Below the pieces are notes generated by a model. That model made no database searches, was not told the DNA's origin, and saw only the letters and a list, made by a program, of their open reading frames with translations. The position numbers and the translations under genes were made by a program. Shown piece by piece: positions 43,286 through 54,003 of a stretch of 64,000 nt of DNA (position 1 is the stretch's first letter; each line of letters begins with the position of its first letter). Location: NCBI GenBank assembly GCA_006384855.1, contig VCJN01000593.1:186001-250000 (forward strand). The letters run 5' to 3'. The stretch is from Tetraselmis striata (Eukaryota > Chlorophyta > Chlorodendrophyceae > Chlorodendrales > Chlorodendraceae).

Positions 43286-44800
43286 CCCGACGGCAGCTGT
43301 CGCGAATATTGTAATTTAAACATTCTTCGGCAAACCGCTGCCTGCCCCCCTCCCCCTCGCAAATATGTATGTAACGTGATCACTCTTTGGCAAAACATGG
43401 CAGCCAAACCGCCCGATGATGACCTTTGATCGGACGGCGGGCAGGCCCCTAGCCGAATAGTACGGCTGCGATTTGCGCTCCCATGTACTAATAGTCGTAG
43501 TTATCCACATGACGACTCGTCATCGCGCCCGGGTTCGTACTAGATACCCGGTACCGGCTTAATAAATATATCGCGTACTACCCGGTACCACACGGACAAC
43601 CTTGTACCTTATACGTCAGTGCCATGTAACACGTCACCGGGCTAGTACGACTACCAGAATGATTACAAAAAGGATTTATCGCCCGCCGGCAGTAACGCCG
43701 GATGTACTCGCACGTAACTGGATGGACGTGCCGCCACCAGCAGCACCCTTCACGGATAAATAATAGTCGCTAGTAGTAGTGCTTCGTCACCCGTATGTCA
43801 CATCTGTATCTCACAGTGTGACGATGCTAGGACCAGTGCAGTTTTGCCCACTGCAAGCGACACCCCCTTGACTTCAATCGCTTATAGCGGCTCAGGGAGT
43901 GCTCCAAAAATTCTGAAAAATGCGCAAAAAATCCTTGCGTCAAACGCATGACTGTAATTGACGATTTTTGAGCACCTAATTTGCACGTTTTGACCACTTT
44001 CTAGCGATAAACATAAAATACATCAATCACGGCATCATTTCGCAACACTCAGCCTCAACATGGGGGCGTAGCTTTGCGCTATGTGTGTCCCCTTACTCCA
44101 AACGCATTTGTGTGACAGTGTTATGAATGTAGATGCACACGGGCGGCGCAAGCTTGCCACATGCTCCCTCTCTAGCCATGTCCTCGATGACCAACAGCAT
44201 TGTGTTGTTTTTCAACATATTATTTTTGATGATATTCGAGCATTCTATAGCGCGCTGCTATGTGGCATTCTACTTGTGATTCGGCGCAATTGCCATGCGA
44301 GCACGTGACCCCCATTGATGCGCTCTCGCCTAAGCCAAGGAGGGCTCAATAAGCCTTTCATGCGTGAGCAGGCAACAATAACATCACCATTTTTGGCCGA
44401 AAATCACGCCATGTAGTGGTAAAACTGTAATTTAGGGCTTGTGCAATACCCTTAGTGACCTAATCTTGGTGCCTCACACATGTTGTAGGTGAACCTTACA
44501 CTAAAGATGGCAGCACGTCAGTACGGCGTGGATTTGCGCGTTGGATGTATGCGTACGAAGGGATGGCGCAACTTGTTATTTTCCAGTGCAAGTTTTTCAC
44601 GGATTGATTTGCCATTTCTCGCTCGAGGGGCGCAGAACGACGCATGCCATGTCGCACGGTTAGGCCTAGAGCGCGCCCCCATTTTTTCCCAAGTCGACCT
44701 CGCCCTTAGTCACTTGCATGCAATTGCCTACGCAGTATTTTCTACATGACATGCGCATGTCGAACAAAACTGCAAAACCCAAACTTATGTGGAGGGGTGT

Positions 44801-45172
44801 ATAATAATTGCGCGCCGCGACATATGCGCACGAGCATGGGCGGCTGCAAATGCTACGGGCCGATTTCACCGTCATTAGGCCGCGTTTCTGTTTGAGTCAT
44901 AATCGCAAATACTCGTACTGGTACCCGGTACGAATTTACGGCTGCGCGGCTCATCGCGAGTAGTCGCTACTCGCAAACGCTTGCACTCGTGCTACGCCGC
45001 CCGTTATTGCTTATTGCCTTCGCGTTGTGAAATTTTTATCGCGACCGTAAGATTACCGTAACAGTAAATCGTACGGCCGTTAGTCGTCGCTAAATGAATA
45101 AGGATGAATAAGCCCTTATTCCTTATTATTATTGGATGTCACGCGGGGGGTCCCCCCCGTGACACGCAATAG
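44801..45172. other. spacer with a small hairpin before TIR-family member C
   Basis: No gene. GTCACGCGGGGGG-TCCCCCCCGTGAC near 45138-45163 is a near-perfect palindrome a few bases left of member C. Confidence 0.5.
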
Positions 45173-45745
45173 GGCAGTTACGATCAAATGTTATGTTTTA
45201 GCCCCCCCCCCCCCCCCCTTCAACTTTCCGTCCCCCCCTCAACTATCTTTTACTAGGTCTGACAGTAGTACTTATTAAAACGTGCCCTCAGCTACATAAA
45301 CACTCCCACTTATAACATGACTTTTCTGAACTCTTCATTGCATGGATGTGTGCATGAGGGTGTTCCCTGCCACATGCAAGCATAAAACGGAGAGGGGGTG
45401 GGGCACTTTTTGAAACCATAAGCATATTACGGCCAGCATCAAGGCAGGCAACCCAACCATACGGTGGCCCTATATATCCGCCCCTCCATGTAGTGCTATG
45501 CTGCCGCTGATATGCTGTATGTCGTCGCTTTATAGTACGGTATTGATTGCCTGGATGATATAGATACCGTTGCCAACGCACGCGGTGCGGCTGTGAGAGA
45601 CCTAGCTCAGGCCACCAGATGGCCAACATTGCTTACTAAGTACTGAAATGAAAATTTCCACCCCAAATTAAAGATCTTCCCAATCCCCCTCAGTTTCTCC
45701 GAAAATCCGGTACCTAAAACATACTAACATTTAATCGTAACTGCC
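45173..45745 (-). mobile_element. TIR-family member C, MITE (573 bp)
   Basis: Both ends begin GGCAGTTACGAT (45173, and reverse complement from 45745), continuing TCAAATG or TTAAATG and then TATGTTTTAG. Its right end continues, on the minus strand, GTACCGGATTTTCGGAGAAAC, as in the left end of member B. The left part (45290-45480) is the inverted copy of the 3' block of members A and B (CATGACTTTTCTGAA; GTTCCCTGCCACATGCAAGC; GGCACTTTTTGAAACC). So C has kept only the two ends of the family. No coding content remains. Confidence 0.7.
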
Positions 45746-46978
45746 TGAGGAATAAGAGCTTATTCATTCCTTATTGACTACTGCGCGGGAACGTACATTT
45801 CCGGTGGGTGAAATGGACAGCGGTCAACGCGTTTCAGAGGGCGCCCATTCCATCCGACGGCTAATCTGGATCTATTGCGGGGTGGTGTACCGGCCTCCCG
45901 CCACCACTCGCGTGTGGCACATGCAGACAACGTTCTTGGCGGGGCCGGGGCCGCGCGCGCGGCATGTAATGGTGCTGAGGCGCCCGCGTCGCGTCGCTCG
46001 ATTGTCGGCATGTGTTGCTATGACCCGGCGGGTCATTGGCTGCAAGCGTACTCGCCGCGGCTGATGGCCTACCCTTGGGCGGTGGTCCCCATTGGTTTCA
46101 TGTTCCCCTTTCGGTCTTTCTGGCCGTTCCTTGGCTCCAGCGCTTCCCTTGACCCTTCGGTTCCTGGCAGCTTGGCGACTTCGTGGCTCCCTTGGCTCTT
46201 CGAAGGATCCTTGGTTCTTGGCTCCTTGGCCTCCTGCTTGACCTTGGTTTCATGCTTGTGTCTCTCTTGTGCTGGCAACCTTTCATATTTATTGTTGTTA
46301 GTTTTGTTTGTAGTGCACACATGTTAAAGCCATGATGGTAAAACATATTCGCGTGGGGGGTCTTGCGAACGCCCGCTCCCGGCGGCCGCCCATCCCTCCC
46401 GTGCAGCGGCGGCGTCGGGCTCCCGCCAGCCACACCCGCAGCTTCGCACAAGCAAATCCAATGACGGCAGCACCCCCGTTTCACCCAGCGAAGAACATGC
46501 CGACTCAGTCCACGGCTGAAATGGTGGCGTTCAGTCGCACGGAAGCCGATCGTTGTCACCGCTGTCGCCGAGCGGCACGTTGTTTTCGTAAACGTCCACC
46601 CAGTGCCGTCCTCGCCAATCGCCGCCACCAAGGAAGACTCACGTCCATGCTTAACCCGGGCCTCGTCAGCGGGGGGGGTGGGGGGGGGGGGGGGGGGGGG
46701 GGCTGGGGCGCGAGTGGAGTCGGTTCGGCGGCTGGCGGTGCGGCTGCCCTCACGGCCGCGGGTGCGCGGCATGGCGCGGAAGCAACACCAGTCCCTTTCC
46801 CCCTCCCCCGGCCTCTAGCCGAAGTACCGCGGCCCCGACCTCCACCTCCTCGTTCGTCCTTTCCGCTCGCCATATTGGAGCGTGCCGCGGCGAGGATGGC
46901 ATGGCCGTCAGGTAGGGAATGCAATGCGCATTGCCACGCCGTAGGCTTTACTTGGACAGATAGATAGCGGCGACGACG
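45746..46978. other. stretch without a firm gene; G run and low-complexity frames
   Basis: On the minus strand 46069-46320 reads a Lys/Glu/Pro-rich low-complexity frame built on a degenerate CTTGGCTCC-type repeat. 46330-46920 is open on both strands around a G run (46673-46701) with Pro- or Gly-rich translations. None is convincing. Confidence 0.35.
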
Positions 46979-47426
46979 GTTACAACCAGGGTTGCGCTGA
47001 AGGGCATGCAGTTCAGGGTACTTCAGCCCGAAGTCCCAACTTATTCAGCTGAATTCAGTTCAGCGTGAATACATGCCGGAAGTGGCTTGAATGCCCCCTA
47101 CATGAAGTCCCTTTAAAAATACGAGTTTTAAGTCTGGGGCCCAACTATATATAGTAGGACTGACTACCTATGAATACTCCGAATCCGTAGAGATATTGTT
47201 CCCTGCCGCCCATTAGGGTGTCCTACGTGGCGTAGCCGTATATGGCCCAGATGTGTGGCGGATAGTATTGAATAGCCCCTATCAGGAGATTAGCTAGTAT
47301 TGACGTGATAATTTGCAATATATGTACGGCGGGTGCAAAACGATTTGAACTCGTATCATAATATGTCATTGTTGGTTTGGCATAATCGTTATGTTATCGT
47401 TGGCGCTATTGACCTTGCTTCCATGT

Positions 47427-47948
47427 TGTGACAATAATGGCATACTCTGTACGGGTACTGTATGATCGTAGCATCATTCATGTACGAGTACCTGATGTAT
47501 CGTATGTGTGCGCGCGTGTGTCACGCGCCACAATACGAGTACTGGTGGATGATGAATCATGAGACGAGTCCTACTGGTACCGGTACACTGTTCAGTAGTA
47601 GTTACGGGATAATACGCATGTGCGTACCCGTAGCGGGCACAAGTATAATGTGCCTGCCTCTGGAACATCAGTTGTATACTTGTGTATAAACTGATGTGTC
47701 AACTACATGTGCGGAGGTCTCTAAGCGACGACCTCCTGTTCAACACTTCGAGGCACGACTCTTCACGGTGACGCGCTTAGCAGTGCGCGTGCCGCTTGGT
47801 GGTGGCTAGCTGTGAGCTAGCCATACGCATAAATAGCGGCGGGTGGTGACAACGTTGTAACCATTGTTTCTTTCTCTCTCTGCTGCCTTCTGTGTGTTTA
47901 CGACAGCCTTGTCTGCTTGACCTGCGTGAGGCACCCGAGACTGTCGCA
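47427..47948 (+). repeat. left LTR of the young Ty3 derivative
   Basis: The limits are set by TG...CA ends, the target duplication and the end of identity with 50176-50697. Two substitutions separate the pair (C/T in GTTCAGTAG, A/G in GTTCAACAC). Confidence 0.92.
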
Positions 47949-48077
47949 CTGGTTTCGGAGCGACTGTTGCGCTCCTTATTCTAGCTTCCACTGCTCAACC
48001 TGCGATACCTCGACTGAGCAGTTCGACATGTCCTTCGTCTGCGACTGATTTCCGCTCCGTGTCTTTCCATTCCTTCC

Positions 48078-50124
48078 ATGGGGGCGGATGCGACGTTCAC
48101 CGTAGCGACAGATGCGTCCAACGTAGGGCTTGCTGCAGTACTACTGCAGGACCAAGGAGGAGGTCCTCAACCAGTGAGTTACTGGGCGCGAAAGCTGAAT
48201 GCAGCTGAGCGTGGTAATACCTACAGTGCTTATGATTTGGAAGCTTTGGCTGTCTGTGAATCAATTAAGCACTGGCGTTGTTACCTTGAAGGGTGCTGTC
48301 GATTCCTTGTTGTCTCAGATCATGACACCCTGCGTCATCTGCTCAGGCAACCGGCAGAAAGGTTGAACCGGCGACAAGTGCGCTATGTACGCGACTTGCA
48401 GCCGTTTGTTGGGTCCATATCTCTTGCATACCGAAAGGGCAAGTGGAATGAAGCCGATCCGTTGTCGCGTAGACCGGATTTTAAGCCGATTGGTTTCGGT
48501 GGCTTATATTGGACCGGGGATGTGCCGGACGCGGCTGAATCACTCGTGAGTGAACATCGCCCATGTACTGCGGTATTGTCGGCTGTAAGTGCGTCGTCAC
48601 TTAGCCTTGATGACAATATTCTCCACCTTATTAAGGCTGGATATGCAGAGGACGCGTTCTACTCCTTATGGGGGGGGGTGGAAGCAGTCCGGTCATGTGG
48701 TAGAGCACGATGGTTATTTTTGGAGACATGGACGTCTTTGCATACCAACCAATCGTGACATCATCAATAAGATATTGTATGAGCTACATGATTCTGTTGG
48801 TCACCGTGCTTATGCAAGCACCTTGGCACGTGCCTTGGACCGTTTTTGGTGGACACGCATACGACATGACGTGAAAACCTATTGTGAACAATGTTCGGTG
48901 TGCCGGCGTGTTCGTGCACGTCCGCAGCCACCTGCACCAACACAGCCCTTACCAGTACCGCCACGTCCATGGCATACGGTTGGTTTGGATTTTATAACCG
49001 AGTTACCTGAGAGTAATGGTTATAATACTATGTTGGTTGTGTGTTGCCATCTGTCCCGGCAAGCACATTTTATTCCAACCACAGTCAACGTGACTGGTGG
49101 ACAGGCAGCTGAATTATTTCTGAAGGAAGTATTCAGGCTGCATGGAATACCTCGTGTGATCGTCTCTGATAGAGATCCACGGTTCCTGTCTGCATTCTGG
49201 CAAACTTTGTGGCGGAGACTTGGCACTAAATTGAACATGTCTAGTGGCCAACATCCTGAAACAGATGGTTTGACTGAACGCATTAATGCCATAGTCACTG
49301 AGTTGGCTCGTGCGTTTTGTTGTTTCGATGGTTCAAACTGGGTAGACCAGTTACCATTGATGGAATTTGCGTATAATTCCAACAAAGCACTTGGCATTGA
49401 GCATGCACCATTTGAGGTTATGTATGGTTTCAATCCTGAAACGCCTCCGGATGTATTGTTTGGTATGAGACCAACAATAGCATTCTCTCGTGATGCTCAG
49501 CAACGTATCCAAGATATGAAGGAGATTCATGAGTTGGTTCGGTCAGTGTTGGCTGTCCATAAAGGTGAATTGACTGTTCGTCCTAGTGTTAGGCAACAGC
49601 GCAATCCTCCTATCTTCAATGTTGGAGATAGAGTATCTGTGGATACCCGCCTGCTTAAAGTCAAAGGTCAGCCTTGCAAAAAGCTGATGGACAAGCAGCT
49701 TGGCCCCTTTTCTATTGTAGAGAAAATTGGCGGTCATAGTTATCGACTGAAATTACCTGCTGGTGTTAAGTTGCACCCAGTATTTCATGTTAATAACTTG
49801 AGACCCTGTCCCACTGCGCCGTTGCGCCCGCAAGTACCTCTTGTTGTTGGTACCGGTGACGACTCTGATGATGAGTATGAGATTGACAAGATTACCAGCG
49901 TTAAAATCGGTTCCATGCCCGGTTTACGTGGTACTCAGTTGCAATTTCTTGTTCACTTTGCGGATGAGTCTATTGCCCCTGTTTGGCATCGTTTGTTTGA
50001 TGTTAAAAGGACAATAGCATTGCAGGATTTTATGACTACTCCCAAATGGTTGGACTTTGTAAAGTCACCTGAATTTGTGGAGCATATGCATAAATACCCG
50101 GCACGTGTGCCGACTGCAAATTAA
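48078..50124 (+). pseudogene. Ty3 RNase H and integrase polyprotein, one frameshift
   Basis: 48078 to about 48670 encodes RNase H: ATDASNVGLAAVLLQ, then SDHDTLRHLL and RKGKWNEADPLSRRPDF, with the acidic catalytic residues in place. A one-base change in a run of Gs (about 48669-48678) shifts the frame. 48680-50124 then encodes integrase: the HHCC finger (HDSVGHRAYAS ... CEQCSVC), the DDE triad (LDFITELP, SDRDPRF, TERINAI) and a C-terminal chromodomain-like part (YEIDKITSVKI ... LQFLVHFADES). Everything upstream of RNase H is missing. The ATG at 48063/48078 is close to the left LTR, so the deletion removed about 3 kb. Confidence 0.88.
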
Positions 50125-50175
50125 ACTGCCTGTGGAATGCTATTTCACACTGTTGTCAAGGGGGGAGAGATGTAG

Positions 50176-50697
50176 TGTGACAATAATGGCATACTCTGTA
50201 CGGGTACTGTATGATCGTAGCATCATTCATGTACGAGTACCTGATGTATCGTATGTGTGCGCGCGTGTGTCACGCGCCACAATACGAGTACTGGTGGATG
50301 ATGAATCATGAGACGAGTCCTACTGGTACCGGTACACTGTTTAGTAGTAGTTACGGGATAATACGCATGTGCGTACCCGTAGCGGGCACAAGTATAATGT
50401 GCCTGCCTCTGGAACATCAGTTGTATACTTGTGTATAAACTGATGTGTCAACTACATGTGCGGAGGTCTCTAAGCGACGACCTCCTGTTCGACACTTCGA
50501 GGCACGACTCTTCACGGTGACGCGCTTAGCAGTGCGCGTGCCGCTTGGTGGTGGCTAGCTGTGAGCTAGCCATACGCATAAATAGCGGCGGGTGGTGACA
50601 ACGTTGTAACCATTGTTTCTTTCTCTCTCTGCTGCCTTCTGTGTGTTTACGACAGCCTTGTCTGCTTGACCTGCGTGAGGCACCCGAGACTGTCGCA
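50176..50697 (+). repeat. right LTR of the young Ty3 derivative
   Basis: It is 522 bp and near-identical to the left LTR. It directly follows the polypurine tract and is followed by ATGT. Confidence 0.92.
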
Positions 50698-51337
50698 ATG
50701 TCGACGGCTACCGGACGCCACGATGCCGGAAGGATATCCGCAAGGCACATCACACACTGCCACACCACTTTCACCTCACCAAACCAATCATACACTCTTC
50801 CCTCACGATACCAACGAGTGTGGATGCTGCGGAGCCAGCCGCGGAGCTTGCAGGCGTGAACGCCGGCGAGGGTGGCGTTCCGATGTCATCGGGAGGGGCT
50901 CAGCGCACGACCGCCAGCAGCGCGGCGGCGGCATCCCCCCGCGGCCGTGACGCCGCCCCCCCCCTTCTAACCGACGTGACTCATCCCAGTTCCCCACCGC
51001 GCATATTCAGTCCGTGTCCCATACTGGCGGTCCCGTGGGTGTCACACATGTAACAATATATTCAACCGCACAAAAATTGCCACAGCTTTGCGCCGCTGTT
51101 GGGGGGGGGGGGGATGGCGCGGGGGTGGGGGGGGCGGGGGGGGGGGGGGGGGTCTTCAGGCATGAGTTCAGTCTGAATACCTACATACCTGAACTGAACT
51201 GACTTCATGATGAATTCATGGCCTGAATTCATGTTGAAGTCTGTTCAACTGAATTCAACTAAATTCAGCTGAATTTAGTTCAGGCTGAACTGAATCCCTC
51301 CAGGGGGTACTTCAGCAACTGAATGCCTGGTTACAAC

Positions 51338-52220
51338 GACCATTCGTTTCCCCCTATTATATATTGGGTTGCTTGAGCGGAGAAAAATGAGGAGGCGGTC
51401 CGAAATCGCCCGCAGTGTGAGCAAAATGATACCGGTAGCATCGCGGTTTCGTTACGAAATCTGAGGCGTCCGTCCTCCGCCCTCCACCATCCTCGCGTGC
51501 TGCGTCTTCGTGAATGAACCGTCATACGTTCGATATTCGGTCGTTTGATTTCACGGTACTGGTACGAGTACGGCTAGTTTATGAATGGACGCACGTGTAT
51601 TCTAGCCCACACTGTGAGATTCAGATGTGACGCAAGTGTGCCCTACTGGTGACGAACGACGACATACGGGGACGATACGGGACGGACGAGGGACGTGGAT
51701 TTCATACCGAGTAGCGACGACTATCGCGCGCGACCTGTAAAGTACTATATGAATTTCTCGTTTCCATAATTTCATCAAATTGATATGCGCACGCGGGCTC
51801 GCGTGTCGCCCGCCGACGCGGAGCACCCGGGCTAAGTACAGGCGGATGTACGCAATCATTGCACATCGCCGCACATCGCTGACCGCACATCGCTGACCGC
51901 TGACCCCGCGGTGTGCCGCGATGTGCGGCACGACGGGCGGAGGTGTGGGCGGATGTAGGTGGTACGGTAGGTGGTAGGCGGTAGGTGGTGTTCGTAGGTG
52001 CGCGTTTTAATGCAGCCGCCCTAACTGCTGATGATTGTGTAACGCCCCAGCACGCGCATGAAGTACGGGGTCGCCTCACGGTCACCGCCGCTCACCGTTG
52101 AATCAAGCGCGGACAGCCGCGCACTCGCATCTGTGTTGCCTGCCGGTGGTGGGTTACATCCACCCCAACTCTCAACCCCCCCCCCCCCCCCCCCCCCGCC
52201 CCCCGCGCGCGGCAGCAGGC
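51338..52220. other. spacer before the BED-finger gene
   Basis: No gene recognised. A short tandem CGCACATCGCTGACC motif lies near 51868-51905, and a C run at 52170-52197 lies just before the next start codon. Confidence 0.4.
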
Positions 52221-52446
52221 ATGCCGGCAAAGGGATGGATAGCGAGTGTGTCGAAGGATGGCGTGTACTCATGCAAGCACTGCCGGGGCAACGTGACGGG
52301 CACATGTGATAAGATGGCGCGAGAGCGACACTTCCTAAAATTCCCGAACTGTAGCCACTCGTTGAAGCGTGCGGCTAAGTTGCGCCGCAAGGCCGCCTTA
52401 TCACAAGCAGCAACAGCAGGGGCGGCAGCAGCAGCAGCAGCAACAA

Positions 52447-52796
52447 TGTTAGGGTTGCGCCTAGCGACTACCCTAATACCACCTGCGACGTTTTATGGCC
52501 AAGTAATCTTACTGTTGTACTGCTGATATTTCAGCACGCGTATTATGTACTGGTACGGCCACAACCAGGCGCCAGTAATAAATATTCCTTGTAACATAAA
52601 TACAGTACGCGCTACAACTCCTAATCATCAGGATAGCGCTACTAGCTGCCTGTCCGCGGTGCCCAGTTGGACCGCTATAGGATAAATATCCAATGCCACC
52701 AGCATGTTGTAAGAGATTACATTCAGCAACCAACTCAATTCGCCAAACGCTACGAGTAAGAGCCTGTTTCACTAAGTACTGCCACGAGTACTTACA
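52447..52796 (+). repeat. left LTR of the Ty3 chromovirus
   Basis: It has TG...CA ends, is preceded by AACAA and followed by CTGGTTTCGG. It matches 58725-59075 except for one single-base indel. Confidence 0.95.
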
Positions 52797-52950
52797 CTGG
52801 TTTCGGCTTCCTGTTACGATCCATCTCCACCTGCCGACCCACCGCGACCTGCTCTCGCACGCACGACGATACATTCGCGATTTCGCAGGTCCTATCGACC
52901 CTTGGTAACGATTCTGTACCCTTCAACCTTTATCCGAGTCGCCTGTCGCC

Positions 52951-54000
52951 ATGGCATCGCACCGGAGCGCCCGTCAAGCCGGTTACCCTCCCGGTGGTCC
53001 ACCCGCCGAGCAGTCTATGCGTCAAATTGTCGAGAAGAAGATGCTGGAAGCCCGCGTTGTGGCGCCAACCCAGAACATCTCTCACAAGCTCGCCGACGTT
53101 CATGACTTCCCAGCAGTCAAGGCCTTTCTGGAGAATGTCGACAAGGAGATTTCCGACCGCAACAAGCTTTGGGTTCCTGAGACGGAGGCATGGCTCGGTC
53201 GCCAGTTCAAGACCGATTCTATCGCGGCTCACACCCACCAACTTGTACTCAACAGCCATGAGCTTCAAGTTCACATTGTTATGGGTTGCGAGGTCCTGAC
53301 TCACTTTGTCAACTATCAAGATTGGAAACAAGCTTTTTTCAAGGCCGCTTTCCCCAACGGCATTCAGACAACTGTCGGAGACTATGCGCGTAACATCTGC
53401 ATCAAGCCGAGCGACCCCAAGATGGCTACTTGCTGCGTCGACTTGCAGCGCAAGCTACAAGCTGCATTTGCTTTGCTGCATGAACCTTTCGTTGTGCCTG
53501 AGTACTTGCAAGTGCAGCGTATTTTGCAGGCGATTCCCAAGCACGAGAGAGCCGAGGTGCAAAGGATGGCTAACCACAACAACGAGGTTGTCTTGACTCA
53601 TGAAGTACTTTTCAGACATCTCTCGGCTATCGACGAGGAGCACCGCGTCGCTGTCGAGATTGCCCAAAGGAGGCAGGCCAACATCAAGAAACACAAGCGT
53701 CGCTACGAGGAGTATTCAGGTCGTTATCACATGCCAACCTCCACAAACCCGTGGTCACGCAACAACGGAGCATCAACCAGCTCTGCCCCAAGTCGTCCTG
53801 CTGCTCACAGCAGCTTCCCCAGTCGTCAACCAAAAAAGAGTCGCTTCTCTGGTGAGTGCGCCAAATGCGGCAAAAAAGGCCACTCAATTTATGAATGCCG
53901 CCATGCGTCTGAACATGACAAAGAACAGTTCAAAGCCAAAGTGGCAGCTAACAAGCTAGCCAAGCAAGTCGACAAGATCGACTTACATAAAAACAAATGA
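52951..54000 (+). CDS. gag: Ty3 gag polyprotein
   Basis: 349 residues. It forms the virus-like particle that packages element RNA. The N-terminal half is helical capsid-type sequence (FLENVDKEISDRNKLWVPET; VMGCEVLTHFVNYQDWKQAF). A basic, Ser-rich linker follows, then one CCHC zinc knuckle, CAKCGKKGHSIYEC, at residues 303-316. It ends in a Lys-rich tail and a UGA at 53998-54000 that is followed by CGG. The pol frame continues in the same phase, so pol could be made as a readthrough fusion. The ATG at 52951 is the first in-frame start after the primer-binding site. Confidence 0.9.
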   Translation: MASHRSARQAGYPPGGPPAEQSMRQIVEKKMLEARVVAPTQNISHKLADVHDFPAVKAFLENVDKEISDRNKLWVPETEAWLGRQFKTDSIAAHTHQLVLNSHELQVHIVMGCEVLTHFVNYQDWKQAFFKAAFPNGIQTTVGDYARNICIKPSDPKMATCCVDLQRKLQAAFALLHEPFVVPEYLQVQRILQAIPKHERAEVQRMANHNNEVVLTHEVLFRHLSAIDEEHRVAVEIAQRRQANIKKHKRRYEEYSGRYHMPTSTNPWSRNNGASTSSAPSRPAAHSSFPSRQPKKSRFSGECAKCGKKGHSIYECRHASEHDKEQFKAKVAANKLAKQVDKIDLHKNK

Positions 54001-54003
54001 CGG
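53998..54003 (+). promoter_or_regulatory. candidate stop-codon readthrough site (UGA-CGG) between gag and pol
   Basis: Gag ends with UGA followed directly by CGG. The pol frame is in the same phase with no further stop, and the first ATG in pol is only at 54061. UGA-CGG is the core of the type II readthrough context known from several plant RNA viruses. A downstream RNA structure was not modelled. Confidence 0.5.

Larger units (their letters stand above)
42109..44800. mobile_element. CACCCCTCCACATAA TIR element, copy 2 (2.7 kb)
   Basis: The left end CACCCCTCCACATAAGTTTG and the right end (reverse complement identical for 22 bases) are flanked by TATA on both sides, so the perfect inverted repeat can be read as 26 bp including TATA. 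A TA target duplication is possible. It holds a C run (42486-42505), a large G/C palindrome (43165-43285) and two reading frames. It lies 145 bp from copy 1 in the same orientation. Confidence 0.65.
47427..50697 (+). mobile_element. non-autonomous Ty3/gypsy element (RNase H-integrase only), very young
   Basis: Two LTRs of 522 bp differ at only two positions and both run TGTGACAA...GTCGCA. The target duplication ATGT flanks them (47423-47426 and 50698-50701). A primer-binding-like CTGGTTTCGGAGC follows the left LTR, and a polypurine tract (AAGGGGGGAGAGATGTAG) precedes the right one. The interior begins directly with RNase H: gag, protease and reverse transcriptase are deleted. Its recent spread therefore needed enzymes from another copy. 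It sits inside hAT MITE copy 2. Confidence 0.92.
46987..51329. mobile_element. hAT-type MITE, copy 2, split by a Ty3 element
   Basis: It starts CAGGGTTGCGCTGAAG and ends ...GAATGCCTG. It is flanked on both sides by the perfect 8-bp duplication GTTACAAC (46979-46986 and 51330-51337), the hallmark of hAT insertion. Without the nested Ty3 element (47427-50697) and its 4-bp duplication, the element is 1068 bp, one base longer than copy 1 at 14639-15705. It encodes no transposase. The G-rich block at 51100-51152 corresponds to the G-rich block near 15508-15540 in copy 1. Confidence 0.85.
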
